Origin: a virus
IMG/VR virus record: IMGVR_UViG_3300028392_000098
Location: 1 to 48,539 of that record
Direction: 5' to 3' (one strand)
DNA: 48,539 nucleotides
Below are positions 1-7,025 of the stretch, in pieces; position 1 is the first letter of the stretch, and each line of letters starts with the position of its first letter. The translations under genes and the position numbers were made by a program. The notes under the pieces are model-generated. The model was not told the origin of the DNA and did not search any database. It worked only from the letters and a program-made list of their open reading frames with translations.

Positions 1-20
1 ACCCCAACAGCCTAATTAAC

Positions 21-34
21 GGGGCTTCGGCCCT
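21..34 (+). other. GC-rich UUCG-loop hairpin in 5' leader
   Basis: The sequence can fold as GGGC (22-25) and GCCC (30-33) around a TTCG tetraloop, with a possible G-T pair outside. No T-run follows, so it is not a clear terminator. It sits three bases before the ribosome binding site of the next gene. GC hairpins also precede the genes at 3701 and 20805. Confidence 0.4.
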
Positions 35-46
35 ATGGAGAACACC

Positions 47-250
47 ATGATTCGATTTAGCAAAGAAAACCTAATCAACGCTTTGGAAACAAAAATTGCA
101 AAGATGGAAGAGATGTGGGGCTTTGTTTCCACTAACGGTACAAACCAAATCAAAGATAAATCAGACTTTGACCGTGCTGTAGCTTATGGCGAATACAACG
201 AATTGTTGAATATTTATGAGTCTGTTAGAGATAACACATTTTTAAACTAG
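47..250 (+). CDS. Small hypothetical phage protein (67 aa)
   Basis: I do not recognise this protein. It is a soluble, charged 67-residue product with no membrane segment and a helical, Lys/Glu-rich first half. An upstream in-frame TTG or ATG is possible, but ATG 47 is chosen because GGAG lies at 37-40 with good spacing. The same GGAGAACAC-type leader recurs before the genes at 3701, 31989 and 47649 (minus). It opens a run of short same-strand genes that look like phage early genes. Function unknown. Confidence 0.75.
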   Translation: MIRFSKENLINALETKIAKMEEMWGFVSTNGTNQIKDKSDFDRAVAYGEYNELLNIYESVRDNTFLN

Positions 251-259
251 GAGCACAAC

Positions 260-517
260 ATGAAACGCGCATTTATCAAAGCATTCAATGAACTCAAGAA
301 GCTGGGTTGCCCAGTGTTCGAGCGTAGCGATTACGAAGGCCGCTTCTTAATCAGCGCTGAGGATCCAGAATCCTACAAGTGGGCTGACTACTACGCCTAC
401 GCTGATGGCCGCTGGAAGGGTGAGAACACCAGCCCTAAGCTGGAAGCTGTGCTCAAGAAGCATGGCCTGTACTGCGAGTGGGAAAACGCAGGTTGTTTAA
501 TTGTTTTCGAGGCTTAA
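260..517 (+). CDS. Conserved-type hypothetical phage protein (85 aa)
   Basis: An 85-residue soluble protein that begins MKRAFIKAFNELKKLGCPVF and has a Tyr/Trp-rich middle (YKWADYYAYADGRW) and the late motif KKHGLYCEWENAGCLIVFEA. From memory, similar short proteins occur in early regions of many proteobacterial phages, but I know no function for them. It starts 10 bases after the previous gene behind GGAG (251-254). Its stop is followed one base later by the next ATG, so it is probably co-translated with its neighbours. Confidence 0.8.
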   Translation: MKRAFIKAFNELKKLGCPVFERSDYEGRFLISAEDPESYKWADYYAYADGRWKGENTSPKLEAVLKKHGLYCEWENAGCLIVFEA

Positions 518-518
518 C

Positions 519-791
519 ATGAAAAACGTGACCATATCAAAACACATCAGGCTTGATCTAACTGCTGAAGATTGGGATCTGTACACCAACATGAAGGGCA
601 GTAGCATTGCCGCCGGCTTCCTGAACTTAAACGTAGCCCAAGTGCTCAACACAACAGAAGACTTCAGAGAAGCTGTTCGCGCCTGCGACAAAGTCATGGA
701 TCGCATGTCGCAATACGGCGCCAGCGATACAGAGCCAATGCATGTGCTAAGCAAAATCATTTCAAAGTTTTATGAGGTTGAATATGTCTAA
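519..791 (+). CDS. Hypothetical protein (90 aa)
   Basis: Unrecognised 90-residue protein, mixed helix and strand by eye, with no transmembrane segment or metal-binding cysteines. The ATG at 519 is one base past the stop of the upstream gene and is preferred over an in-frame TTG at 501 that would overlap it; GAGG lies at 510-513. The 3' end overlaps the next gene (start 784) by 8 bases, which suggests translational coupling. Function unknown. Confidence 0.75.
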   Translation: MKNVTISKHIRLDLTAEDWDLYTNMKGSSIAAGFLNLNVAQVLNTTEDFREAVRACDKVMDRMSQYGASDTEPMHVLSKIISKFYEVEYV

Positions 792-1143
792 TCGATACTG
801 GGACGACCGTGGTACCTACAACGAGGAATCTAAGGCTTTACAGGCTCTTATTCCTATGATGGGTGCCGTACCCTACCGCCGAACAAAGAACCAGCACCTA
901 GAGCGTTTTCGTAAGGCTGTGAACGCGTACTACGACCTGTACAACAACGGCCTGTGGAACCGCGCACGCGAGTTTGCAAATCTGTTCAAGCTGTACGGTT
1001 TGCGCGAAGTAATGCGCTACGGTGACCTCAACGAGAGCACTACCAAAGCAATTGAAACCACCATGGACGAATACATATTACTCGCGTATAAAGAGCAGGT
1101 TGCGCTTGGCAACATCAAAGCAAAGGAGGAAACCCATGCTTAA
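784..1143 (+). CDS. Hypothetical protein (119 aa)
   Basis: A 119-residue protein rich in Arg, Tyr and Asn, probably all-helical (RFRKAVNAYYDLYNNGLWNRAREFANLF). I recognise no domain. Start ATG 784 has GAGG about 8 bases upstream inside the previous gene; an in-frame ATG at 772 is less well placed. It overlaps the next gene by 8 bases. The Arg-rich helices could bind nucleic acid, but that is speculation. Confidence 0.75.
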   Translation: MSNRYWDDRGTYNEESKALQALIPMMGAVPYRRTKNQHLERFRKAVNAYYDLYNNGLWNRAREFANLFKLYGLREVMRYGDLNESTTKAIETTMDEYILLAYKEQVALGNIKAKEETHA

Positions 1144-1300
1144 CCAGACCACTAAGGTGTTCCCACGCAACGTGGAAAAGAATCCAGTAATCGAGGGACC
1201 GTTCCACAAGAAGCCATCTGAGTTTGGAATTCTAATGGCCGTCATTTTTGTGGTTGCGGTAATCGTAATCATTTTTGATTTATTTATTTGGAGAAGTTAA
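1136..1300 (+). CDS. Small single-pass membrane protein (54 aa)
   Basis: A 54-residue protein with a polar N-terminal half and one C-terminal transmembrane helix (GILMAVIFVVAVIVIIFDLFIW, about residues 31-52). The start at ATG 1136 lies behind a strong AAAGGAGG at 1122-1129, inside the end of the upstream gene. Its stop overlaps the next start (TTAATG). Small phage membrane proteins can act in membrane remodelling, superinfection exclusion or lysis, but nothing here discriminates. It lies far from the lysis genes at 32-35 kb. Confidence 0.7.
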   Translation: MLNQTTKVFPRNVEKNPVIEGPFHKKPSEFGILMAVIFVVAVIVIIFDLFIWRS

Positions 1301-1545
1301 TGAAAGAGACAAGCCAACTTGCGCGCCAATTACTTGGCCAAGAACATGTGAAGTTTTTCACGCAACAAGAGTTTGATGGTGAACTGGCAATAGCCAAAGC
1401 AGAGATCATGGCGGTAGCCATTGAGACGACTAAGCGCGCCATCATGATTGAGCGTGAAGAATGCGCCAAGCTAGCCGACGAATGTGTGGACATCGAGAAG
1501 CTAGGCGACGCTATCCGTAACCGTATACCAACACAGAGGCAATAA
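1300..1545 (+). CDS. Hypothetical helical protein (81 aa)
   Basis: An 81-residue acidic, helical protein with no recognised domain. ATG 1300 overlaps the previous stop by one base (TAATG) and has GGAG at 1290-1293. A longer version from TTG 1288 would overlap the upstream membrane protein and lacks a better ribosome site. Function unknown. It belongs to the same tightly spaced operon. Confidence 0.75.
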   Translation: MKETSQLARQLLGQEHVKFFTQQEFDGELAIAKAEIMAVAIETTKRAIMIEREECAKLADECVDIEKLGDAIRNRIPTQRQ

Positions 1546-1547
1546 CC

Positions 1548-1799
1548 ATGGACGCAGAAGACGAAGAATTCAACCGTGTAGAGATGGAGTCTCGAATCAA
1601 GCAGGAATACATCAGGGCTATGCGTAAGACAACACGCGAGGAAAAGATAAGCCGTCCTGCGGTCTATGAGGTGCCGATTAAACAGGCATCCGTGGCCATG
1701 CCTGACTACTTGCATCTGATGGAAGAACTAGCTGTGGCTCGAATTTTGATACGCGAGTTGGGTGACCGACTGGCTAAGTTGGAGAAGAAAAGTGATTGA
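1548..1799 (+). CDS. Hypothetical coiled-coil protein (83 aa)
   Basis: An 83-residue, strongly charged protein whose last 30 residues (LMEELAVARILIRELGDRLAKLEKKSD) form a good amphipathic coiled-coil. It starts at ATG 1548 with GAGG at 1535-1538. The gene overlaps the next one, which begins with GTG at 1792. It may oligomerise or bind a partner; I cannot say which. Confidence 0.75.
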   Translation: MDAEDEEFNRVEMESRIKQEYIRAMRKTTREEKISRPAVYEVPIKQASVAMPDYLHLMEELAVARILIRELGDRLAKLEKKSD

Positions 1800-2187
1800 C
1801 CTCATAAGCACGCATGAGGGCGTACAAGAAGATACACGTTGTGCGGCACATCTAATTGCTGGCGTAATTGCTATGGCCATAGAAGACCTATGCATGGTGC
1901 CCACGGACGAAGAGCTTAGGTACAACTGCAACCTGAACTACCACGCAATTGGATCGCTCAATTTTTTCTTCAACCCTAGATCAATGTTCCCTGCATATGC
2001 AAACATGATTGGATTGGATTCCACCAGCTTTAGAACGGCACTAGAGCGCCGCCAATACGAAGATGAGAGTGATAAGAAGACCAAGATCCCTTATCTGAAA
2101 GTCAATGACATCAAAGCTATGCGGTTACGCATCCACTGGTGGCAAAAAAGCCCTGTACAGAGCAGGCAATTGGAATTAGAACTTTAG
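1792..2187 (+). CDS. Hypothetical protein (131 aa), GTG start
   Basis: A 131-residue protein with a hydrophobic alpha-helical N-terminal third (CAAHLIAGVIAMAIEDL) and a basic C-terminal segment with RIHWWQK. The start is GTG 1792, overlapping the previous stop by 8 bases, with GGAG at 1781-1784; a longer start at 1762 would overlap deeply. I recognise no family. The stop is followed directly by an AGGAGG ribosome site for the next small gene. Confidence 0.7.
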   Translation: MIDLISTHEGVQEDTRCAAHLIAGVIAMAIEDLCMVPTDEELRYNCNLNYHAIGSLNFFFNPRSMFPAYANMIGLDSTSFRTALERRQYEDESDKKTKIPYLKVNDIKAMRLRIHWWQKSPVQSRQLELEL

Positions 2188-2196
2188 GAGGACATC

Positions 2197-2298
2197 ATGC
2201 TAGAGACAGTTGCTTGGGTTGTACTACTCTTGTGTTCAGGATTTGTGATATTTGCACTGGTGGCAGTGGTCATGCTGATGATGGATCAGGATGATTAG
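2197..2298 (+). CDS. Tiny transmembrane protein (33 aa)
   Basis: A 33-codon reading frame encodes a peptide that is almost entirely one transmembrane helix (VAWVVLLLCSGFVIFALVAVVMLMM) with an acidic DQDD tail. A near-perfect AGGAGG (2187-2192) sits 4 bases before the ATG, which is strong support for translation despite the length. It is the last gene before the first of two matched promoters. Function unknown; single-helix phage peptides often act on host membrane proteins. Confidence 0.6.
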   Translation: MLETVAWVVLLLCSGFVIFALVAVVMLMMDQDD

Positions 2299-2319
2299 TG
2301 AAAACACCTAGTAAATAAT

Positions 2320-2365
2320 CTAATTTTCTGTTATAGTTCCTATCACTGCAATGACGCAGGTTTAG
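2320..2365 (+). promoter_or_regulatory. Promoter copy 1: extended -10 plus 5' hairpin
   Basis: The block CTAATTTTCTGTTATA (2320-2335) is repeated exactly at 2965-2980. It contains an extended -10 (TG at 2329-2330, TATAGT at 2332-2337). Eight bases later comes a stem CTGC (2346-2349), loop AATGAC, stem GCAG (2356-2359), then GTTTAGGAG as ribosome site. A start about 7 bases after the -10 would place the hairpin at the 5' end of the mRNA. No convincing -35 box is visible, as expected for extended -10 promoters. Confidence 0.7.
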
Positions 2366-2374
2366 GAGAATCAA

Positions 2375-2968
2375 ATGGCAACAAACTTTTCACCCATCAT
2401 TGAAAATCCAGTAGCTTATGAGAATGCCGTCAAAAGCTACATCATTGGTAACGCACAAAAAACATGGCGTGCTAAAACTGAGCGTGCTAGTGAGATTGAA
2501 AGCGCTTTGGTAGTTGGTATGCTTCACAACGATCGTGGCGGATTCAGAGGCTATACCGACGACTTCATGGGTTCCATGGCTCAAGCCTTCTACACTTATG
2601 GCAAGCTGTCCCCTAAGCAGTGCGAAGCCATCCTAAAGGGCATAGACGCCCGTGCCGCACGCAAAGCAGAATGGGCTGACAAGAAGGCCGCTATCGACGC
2701 TACACGCGACTTCGTAGGCACCGTAGGCGAAAAGATCACCCTTACCCTCAAAGTCGTTCACATTGTCGAACTGGACGGTAGCTTTGGCACCGTGTACATC
2801 AACATCTGCGAAGACGCAAACAACAACACGATCATCTACAAAGGCAACGCCAAGGGCTTCCCAGAGAAGGGCGAGACTGCCACCATCACAGCTACCGTAA
2901 AAGAGCACGGTGTACGTAACGGCGTCAAGCAAACCGTTATCCAGCGCCCCAAGCTTGCAACACTCTAA
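2375..2968 (+). CDS. Phage protein with C-terminal OB-fold-like domain (197 aa)
   Basis: The N-terminal half is helical and ends in a segment of the kind FMGSMAQAFYTYGKLSPKQCEAIL, a pattern I associate with phage DNA-metabolism proteins. The C-terminal 80 residues (from DFVGTVGEKITLTLKV to GVRNGVKQTVIQRPKL) alternate beta strands in the way typical of OB-fold nucleic-acid-binding domains in phage proteins. Inference: a single-stranded nucleic-acid-binding protein. It has its own promoter, GGAG at 2363-2366, and its stop codon lies inside promoter copy 2. A second SSB-like gene sits on the minus strand at the right edge. Confidence 0.7.
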   Translation: MATNFSPIIENPVAYENAVKSYIIGNAQKTWRAKTERASEIESALVVGMLHNDRGGFRGYTDDFMGSMAQAFYTYGKLSPKQCEAILKGIDARAARKAEWADKKAAIDATRDFVGTVGEKITLTLKVVHIVELDGSFGTVYINICEDANNNTIIYKGNAKGFPEKGETATITATVKEHGVRNGVKQTVIQRPKLATL

Positions 2969-3010
2969 TTTTCTGTTATACTGTCATTACTGCAATCAAG
3001 CAGGTTTAGA
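2955..3010 (+). promoter_or_regulatory. Promoter copy 2: extended -10 plus 5' hairpin
   Basis: Exact copy of the 16-base CTAATTTTCTGTTATA block (2965-2980), here with TG (2974-2975) and TATACT (2977-2982) and a plausible -35 TTGCAA (2955-2960, spacing 16). The downstream hairpin keeps the stem CTGC (2990-2993) and GCAG (3000-3003), but the loop reads AATCAA instead of AATGAC. GTTTAG follows, as in copy 1, then AAAGG. The TAA stop of the upstream gene (2966-2968) is embedded in the promoter. Confidence 0.72.
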
Positions 3011-3022
3011 AAGGAAATCAAA

Positions 3023-3649
3023 ATGCAATCATCAACACAACTTCGCGGTAACTGCCAATGCTGTGGCCGCCAGCAGGCCGTAGTAGGTAGATGGATGGCC
3101 AAGCACGGCTACACAGTCGAGCACGGTTGGTTCCAAGGCGCCTGCTCTGGCGAGTCTAGTGAGCCTATGCAAAAGAGCCGCACACGCACAGACGGCATCG
3201 TGGCTCAAGTCCGCGCTGATGTAGCTAAGCTGTTAGAGCAAAAGAACAAGCTCGAAGCAGGCACAGCTAAGCCAGAGTTCATCAACCGCGGTACAGAGCG
3301 CAAGCCTGACCTAATCCCATTTGCTGAAGGCGATGAGTATCAGCAACGCATGACCACCAGAAAAGTCATTCACGAGATGACATTTAAAGCTAGCATGGGC
3401 GCCCAGTTCGCTGACATGCTGGTAGAAGTGGCCGACAAGTACCACGGCACACCATTGATCGAGGTAGAGAAAAAAGAGCCACCAACACCCATCTATCGCG
3501 GCGATAAGAAGATATCCCAGAACAAGAGCTACACATACGAATGCAGACGCGTAGAAGGTGGCCGTGTGTACTACGTGCTAGACAAGAACGGCGCTAGCCT
3601 CAATGGATGGATCGGTACACAAGCTTGGCGCAAGCTAGAGAACGCATAA
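3023..3649 (+). CDS. Zinc-binding-type phage protein (208 aa)
   Basis: The N-terminus carries GNCQCCGRQQAVVGRWMAKHGYTVEHGWFQGACSG, with Cys and His residues spaced as in a small zinc ribbon. I recall this N-terminal motif from many proteobacterial phage proteins of unknown function. The rest is charged and helical, and the last 55 residues (YTYECRRVEGGRVYYVLDKNGASLNGWIGTQAW) look like a small beta domain. It has its own promoter at 2955-3010 and is followed by a terminator, so it forms a single-gene transcription unit. Nucleic-acid binding is likely but unproven. Confidence 0.75.
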   Translation: MQSSTQLRGNCQCCGRQQAVVGRWMAKHGYTVEHGWFQGACSGESSEPMQKSRTRTDGIVAQVRADVAKLLEQKNKLEAGTAKPEFINRGTERKPDLIPFAEGDEYQQRMTTRKVIHEMTFKASMGAQFADMLVEVADKYHGTPLIEVEKKEPPTPIYRGDKKISQNKSYTYECRRVEGGRVYYVLDKNGASLNGWIGTQAWRKLENA

Positions 3650-3654
3650 CAACA

Positions 3655-3676
3655 GGGGGCTCAGCCCCCATCTTTT
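3655..3676 (+). terminator. Intrinsic terminator after zinc-binding protein gene
   Basis: GGGGGC (3655-3660), loop TCA, GCCCCC (3664-3669), then ATCTTTT and more T-rich sequence. It lies six bases past the stop of the upstream gene. The hairpin plus CTTTTAA and TTGGAG leader is closely matched at 20766-20798, so this looks like a repeated terminator-leader unit. Confidence 0.75.
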
Positions 3677-3700
3677 AACTTTTAATTATTGGAGAACACA

Positions 3701-3904
3701 ATGACGACAACAGAAGACTTTCAAACGCAGGTCAAAGGCCGCGAGTACAACAGCCACTTGTTTGTGGATGTATATGATGATGATGGCGTATGGTTGAGCG
3801 TTAATTCAAGCGCTGGCGGTACACGCATGATCATGAACAAACAGCAGGCCAAAGACATGATCGCCGCATTGATCCGCATCGTTAACCACATTGAGGCAGA
3901 ATAA
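3701..3904 (+). CDS. Hypothetical protein (67 aa)
   Basis: A 67-residue protein, beta-rich in the first 45 residues (HLFVDVYDDDGVWLSVNSSAGGTRMIM) and helical at the end. ATG 3701 is chosen over TTG 3689 because GGAG (3691-3694) lies immediately upstream. Its stop overlaps the next ATG (TAATG). Unrecognised. It follows the terminator at 3655 with no obvious promoter, so expression may depend on read-through. Confidence 0.7.
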   Translation: MTTTEDFQTQVKGREYNSHLFVDVYDDDGVWLSVNSSAGGTRMIMNKQQAKDMIAALIRIVNHIEAE

Positions 3905-4005
3905 TGTGGCCATTCCCTACACACCCATTGGTACCGTGGACGCCTAAGCAGATCCGCGAGTATGAGCAAAAGCAACGCAACCAACTGCCAGAGGCGCCAC
4001 TATGA
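3904..4005 (+). CDS. Micro-ORF, Pro/Gln-rich (33 aa)
   Basis: A 33-codon frame (begins MWPFPTHPLVPWTPK) exactly fills the space between two genes and overlaps both by TAATG and ATGA junctions. GAGG at 3892-3895 could serve as ribosome site. The perfect packing supports translation, but there is no homology evidence. It may be only a coupling peptide for the next gene. Confidence 0.5.
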   Translation: MWPFPTHPLVPWTPKQIREYEQKQRNQLPEAPL

Positions 4006-4472
4006 GCGTAGAAGCAATGAAACAGGCGCTTGATTTTATTGAGCGTATCAATAAAGACGGTTGGATATTGGCAGACTTTGAGCCTCAAATGTATGACACC
4101 ATCACATCCCTACGCCAAGCCATCGCAGAGGCAGAGAATCAAGTGTCCTACTCAAGCAACGGCACTGCTGGCAGAGAGAACATGACAGCACCAACTGGGT
4201 TTTTCTTTCAGATGCCAAAGGCAGAGAAGCAAGATGATGAATTGCAAAAGGTTCATAGCGCGTTAGCGTGTGCAATATGGGATCGAATGGAAGTTGAGGA
4301 ATTGTTGTTCAAACTGACTGGCGTAAAGTTGATACCTAAATCAAACACACCACAAAAACGCACATGGGTAGGACTGACAGATGAGGAAAGCGTTGAAATT
4401 CAAAAAATCAGCATTTGTTACGAACAAGCGGTTGAATTAACCGAAGCCAAACTCAAGGAGAAGAACGCATGA
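4002..4472 (+). CDS. Hypothetical early phage protein (156 aa)
   Basis: A 156-residue helical protein. The N-terminal 50 residues (MSVEAMKQALDFIERINKDGW to LRQAIAEAE) resemble the opening of several accessory phage proteins of the Ea22-like kind, and the motif RTWVGLTDEE near the C-terminus recurs in phages of beta-proteobacteria; both statements are from memory. No catalytic residues are apparent. It is coupled by ATGA at both ends. Function unknown. Confidence 0.7.
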   Translation: MSVEAMKQALDFIERINKDGWILADFEPQMYDTITSLRQAIAEAENQVSYSSNGTAGRENMTAPTGFFFQMPKAEKQDDELQKVHSALACAIWDRMEVEELLFKLTGVKLIPKSNTPQKRTWVGLTDEESVEIQKISICYEQAVELTEAKLKEKNA

Positions 4473-4543
4473 CAGTGGATGTTTTAAACAACGCTTTTTT
4501 GTTTTTTATGATTGGATTTTTTATATGGGCAATAAACAGATAA
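4469..4543 (+). CDS. Micro-ORF, single transmembrane helix (24 aa)
   Basis: A 24-residue frame starting in the ATGA overlap with the upstream gene and preceded by AAGGAG (4456-4461). The peptide is essentially one aromatic-rich membrane helix (AFLFFMIGFFIWAINR). Good ribosome site and exact overlap argue for expression; its size means it could also be chance. Confidence 0.5.
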   Translation: MTVDVLNNAFLFFMIGFFIWAINR

Positions 4544-4555
4544 GGAGAAGAACAC

Positions 4556-4768
4556 ATGACAACAGCTAAAAAACCCGCGTCAAAGAAAACAACAAAGACA
4601 GAACCACAGTTTGCTATGCCTATGGAGGTAAAAGAATGGATAGACCAAGCATCCAGCAGAATGGCACACATGACATCAGAAATCGCGCGCCTCAAAGAAG
4701 AGAACAAACAACTCAAACGTACCCACAAGCTAATGGAGCAAAGAGTAATGGGGATGAGCAGTGAATAG
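4556..4768 (+). CDS. Small coiled-coil protein (70 aa)
   Basis: A 70-residue protein with a Lys/Thr/Ala-rich, disordered, basic N-terminus and a C-terminal leucine-zipper-like coiled coil (IARLKEENKQLKRTHKLMEQRV). GGAG at 4544-4547 precedes ATG 4556. Overlaps the next gene by 8 bases. The basic tail plus zipper is compatible with DNA binding, but there is no recognised family. Confidence 0.7.
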   Translation: MTTAKKPASKKTTKTEPQFAMPMEVKEWIDQASSRMAHMTSEIARLKEENKQLKRTHKLMEQRVMGMSSE

Positions 4769-4946
4769 CCTAGACAAGTTCACACAGCTACAAAGCCTGA
4801 TGATGGGCTACGACAGATGTGGCTTGTATTGGAATAAACGCCTAAAAAGATGGGCGCTCATAACAGACGATGAGGAGCACACAGCTACTCTCATCGACAC
4901 AGACCTAGACAGGCTTATAAACTTATTGTTAAACTCAGACCTGTAA
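4761..4946 (+). CDS. Hypothetical protein (61 aa), GTG start
   Basis: A 61-residue mixed alpha/beta protein (GLYWNKRLKRWALITDDEEHTATLIDTDLDRLINLLL). GTG 4761 overlaps the previous gene by 8 bases; GGGGATGAG upstream (4750-4758) can serve as ribosome site. No recognised domain. It is the last gene before the packaging module. Confidence 0.65.
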   Translation: MNSLDKFTQLQSLMMGYDRCGLYWNKRLKRWALITDDEEHTATLIDTDLDRLINLLLNSDL

Positions 4947-4978
4947 TGCGCTGAAAGCATGCGCGAAAGGACTGAAAC

Positions 4979-5284
4979 ATGACCGAAGAGAAAAGAAAAG
5001 TTGGCCGCCCAATGGGTAAGCTACATCAGGACGATATACGCAAAAAGATACAAGTAAGTCTTTTAATAAAAAAGCTTGAGGAACATGCACTTAGTGCTGA
5101 CGATCAGGCAGAGATATCTAATAGCAAGATGAGAGCTATACAGATACTGCTAGGTAAGGCATTACCTGACCTAAGTAGCGTACAAATAAGTGGTGACGAC
5201 AACCAACCATTGGTGATTGAGAACAACGTCAATGTATTTGGTGAGTTGCTCAAGAGCATCAGACTGCAACGACAGGCAGAGTGA
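4979..5284 (+). CDS. terS: Terminase small subunit-like protein
   Basis: A 101-residue protein: basic GRPMGK start, then a helical segment DDIRKKIQVSLLIKKLEEHALSADD, then SKMRAIQILLGKALPDLSSVQISGDDNQP. This arrangement matches short DNA-packaging proteins found just upstream of large terminases in podoviruses; in that setting they recognise DNA and recruit TerL. Assignment rests on position two genes before terL plus this pattern. It is shorter than most TerS proteins, and an unrelated DNA-binding role is possible. Confidence 0.6.
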   Translation: MTEEKRKVGRPMGKLHQDDIRKKIQVSLLIKKLEEHALSADDQAEISNSKMRAIQILLGKALPDLSSVQISGDDNQPLVIENNVNVFGELLKSIRLQRQAE

Positions 5285-5286
5285 TC

Positions 5287-5598
5287 ATGATTCATCACAC
5301 ACCTGAAGGCCACCACATCAAGTTAGGGCTGAACTTCAGCCGAGCCAAGGGCGGCTTACGCCTGCTGTGGGCTTGGTATGACTTTGCCACCCATACGGCC
5401 ACAACTTACCGCTTGCGCATCCGCTTACACATGGCGCCTCGCATCATGTGGGAGGTTAAAAAGTTCAATGTGATCGATAGCTACCTGATGGCTCATGATC
5501 TTGAGCTTGTGCACAAAGAGGTTCTGGAAGACCTTAATGCCATGGAGTGCACCGTAAAGCGCACTAATGAGCCATACGCCCTAATTAAGCCGACATGA
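5287..5598 (+). CDS. Hypothetical protein between TerS and TerL (103 aa)
   Basis: A 103-residue protein with a beta-rich, aromatic N-terminal half (GLRLLWAWYDFATHTATTYRLRIRLHM) and a helical C-terminal half. ATG 5287 is preferred (AGG at 5274-5276); a GTG at 5281 overlapping the terS stop is the alternative. It overlaps terL by ATGA, so it is translated with the packaging genes. I know no family for it. A packaging accessory role is inferred from position only. Confidence 0.65.
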   Translation: MIHHTPEGHHIKLGLNFSRAKGGLRLLWAWYDFATHTATTYRLRIRLHMAPRIMWEVKKFNVIDSYLMAHDLELVHKEVLEDLNAMECTVKRTNEPYALIKPT

Positions 5599-7025
5599 GC
5601 GCCTTAGACGAGATCCTCTCCGACCCCGCGGTCATTGAGGAGTTTGCTCTTAGGACGCCTATCGAGCAGACTGTCATCAACTGGCAGTTGAAGTGGCTGA
5701 GCACACAGGCACACAAGCATCAGATAGAGCCTAACGGTGATTGGTGGAGCATATGGCTAATGCTGGCTGGCCGTGGTGCTGGTAAGACTAGAGCGGCGGC
5801 AGAGACGCTAGCATGGTGGGCATGGGAGCAACCTAATACCAGATGGCTTGTATCAGCGCCTACTAGCGGAGACGTGAAGGGCACCTGCTTCGAGGGTGAC
5901 TCTGGACTGCTCAACGTCATACCAAAGGAACTGGTAGCCGACTACAACAAAGCACTGCACGAGATCAGGCTTATCAATGGATCGTTTATCAAAGGCATAC
6001 CAGCGTCGGAGCCAGAGCGCTTCCGCGGTCCGCAGTTCCACGGTGGATGGCTAGACGAGCTTGCGGCTTGGGACTACCTGCAAGAGTCGTGGGACATGAT
6101 CCAGTTCGGTATACGTCTGGGCAACCGTACTAAGCTCATATGCTCGACCACGCCTAAGCCAAAGGACGTGGTGCTCGACCTGATAGGACGTGAGGGTGAC
6201 GACGTGACTATCACGCGCGCCAGCACGTACAGCAACATCAAGAACCTAGCTCCATCGTTCCAGAAGCAGATCTTGCAGTACGAGGGCACCAACCTAGGCC
6301 GTCAGGAGATCCATGCGGAGATCATCGACCCTGAAGAGGGTGGCATAGTCAAGCGTGATTGGTTCCGCCTGTGGCCAGATGGCAAGCCCTTCCCCAAGCT
6401 GGAGTACATCATCCAGTCCTATGACTGCGCGACCAGCGACAAGACCATCAACGACCCTACAGGATGCATCACACTGGGTGCATTCAAGCCATTGGATGGT
6501 GGCATGTGCGTGCTGGTGCTGGACTGCTGGCAGGAGCACCTACAGTATCCTGACCTACGCCCCAAAGTGATCGAGGAGTTCGAGGTGTTCTATGGCGATG
6601 GACGTGAGAAGAAACGCGTTGACCTATTGCTGGTGGAAGATAAGAGCGCTGGCATAAGTCTTATACAAGACTTGCAACGTGCGCACCTACCCGTGATGCC
6701 CTATAACCCCGGTCGCGCTGACAAGACGCAAAGGCTCAGCATCGTGGCCAACATCATTAAAGCTGGCCGTGTTTGGGTGCCAGAGCACAGCCAACGCAAA
6801 GGCTACGTGAGGGACTGGGCTGAAGGCATGGTGAGCCAGATCTGCTCCTTCCCTGAGACAGTACACGACGAGTTTGTAGACTGCATCAGTCAGGGCTTAC
6901 GGTACATGAGGGATGCTGGATGGATCAGCATTGATGTGGCACCGCGTGATGACTACGACGATGATGACATCTTCGACGCTGAGGAGTACAACAAGCGTAA
7001 GAAGGGCAACCCATATGCTGAGTAG
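5595..7025 (+). CDS. terL: Terminase large subunit
   Basis: ATP-driven packaging motor and headful/cutting nuclease. Walker A GRGAGKT at residues 59-65, Walker B ending in WLDE at 152-155, and coupling motif CSTTPKP at 183-189 define the N-terminal ATPase. The C-terminal RNase H-like nuclease shows SYDCAT (Asp 277), LLVEDKSAG (Glu 348, Asp 349) and HDEFVDC (Asp 425, Asp 429). Length 476 is normal for the family. It starts in an ATGA overlap. The TAG stop (7023-7025) is the first codon of an inverted-repeat arm. Confidence 0.95.
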   Translation: MSALDEILSDPAVIEEFALRTPIEQTVINWQLKWLSTQAHKHQIEPNGDWWSIWLMLAGRGAGKTRAAAETLAWWAWEQPNTRWLVSAPTSGDVKGTCFEGDSGLLNVIPKELVADYNKALHEIRLINGSFIKGIPASEPERFRGPQFHGGWLDELAAWDYLQESWDMIQFGIRLGNRTKLICSTTPKPKDVVLDLIGREGDDVTITRASTYSNIKNLAPSFQKQILQYEGTNLGRQEIHAEIIDPEEGGIVKRDWFRLWPDGKPFPKLEYIIQSYDCATSDKTINDPTGCITLGAFKPLDGGMCVLVLDCWQEHLQYPDLRPKVIEEFEVFYGDGREKKRVDLLLVEDKSAGISLIQDLQRAHLPVMPYNPGRADKTQRLSIVANIIKAGRVWVPEHSQRKGYVRDWAEGMVSQICSFPETVHDEFVDCISQGLRYMRDAGWISIDVAPRDDYDDDDIFDAEEYNKRKKGNPYAE

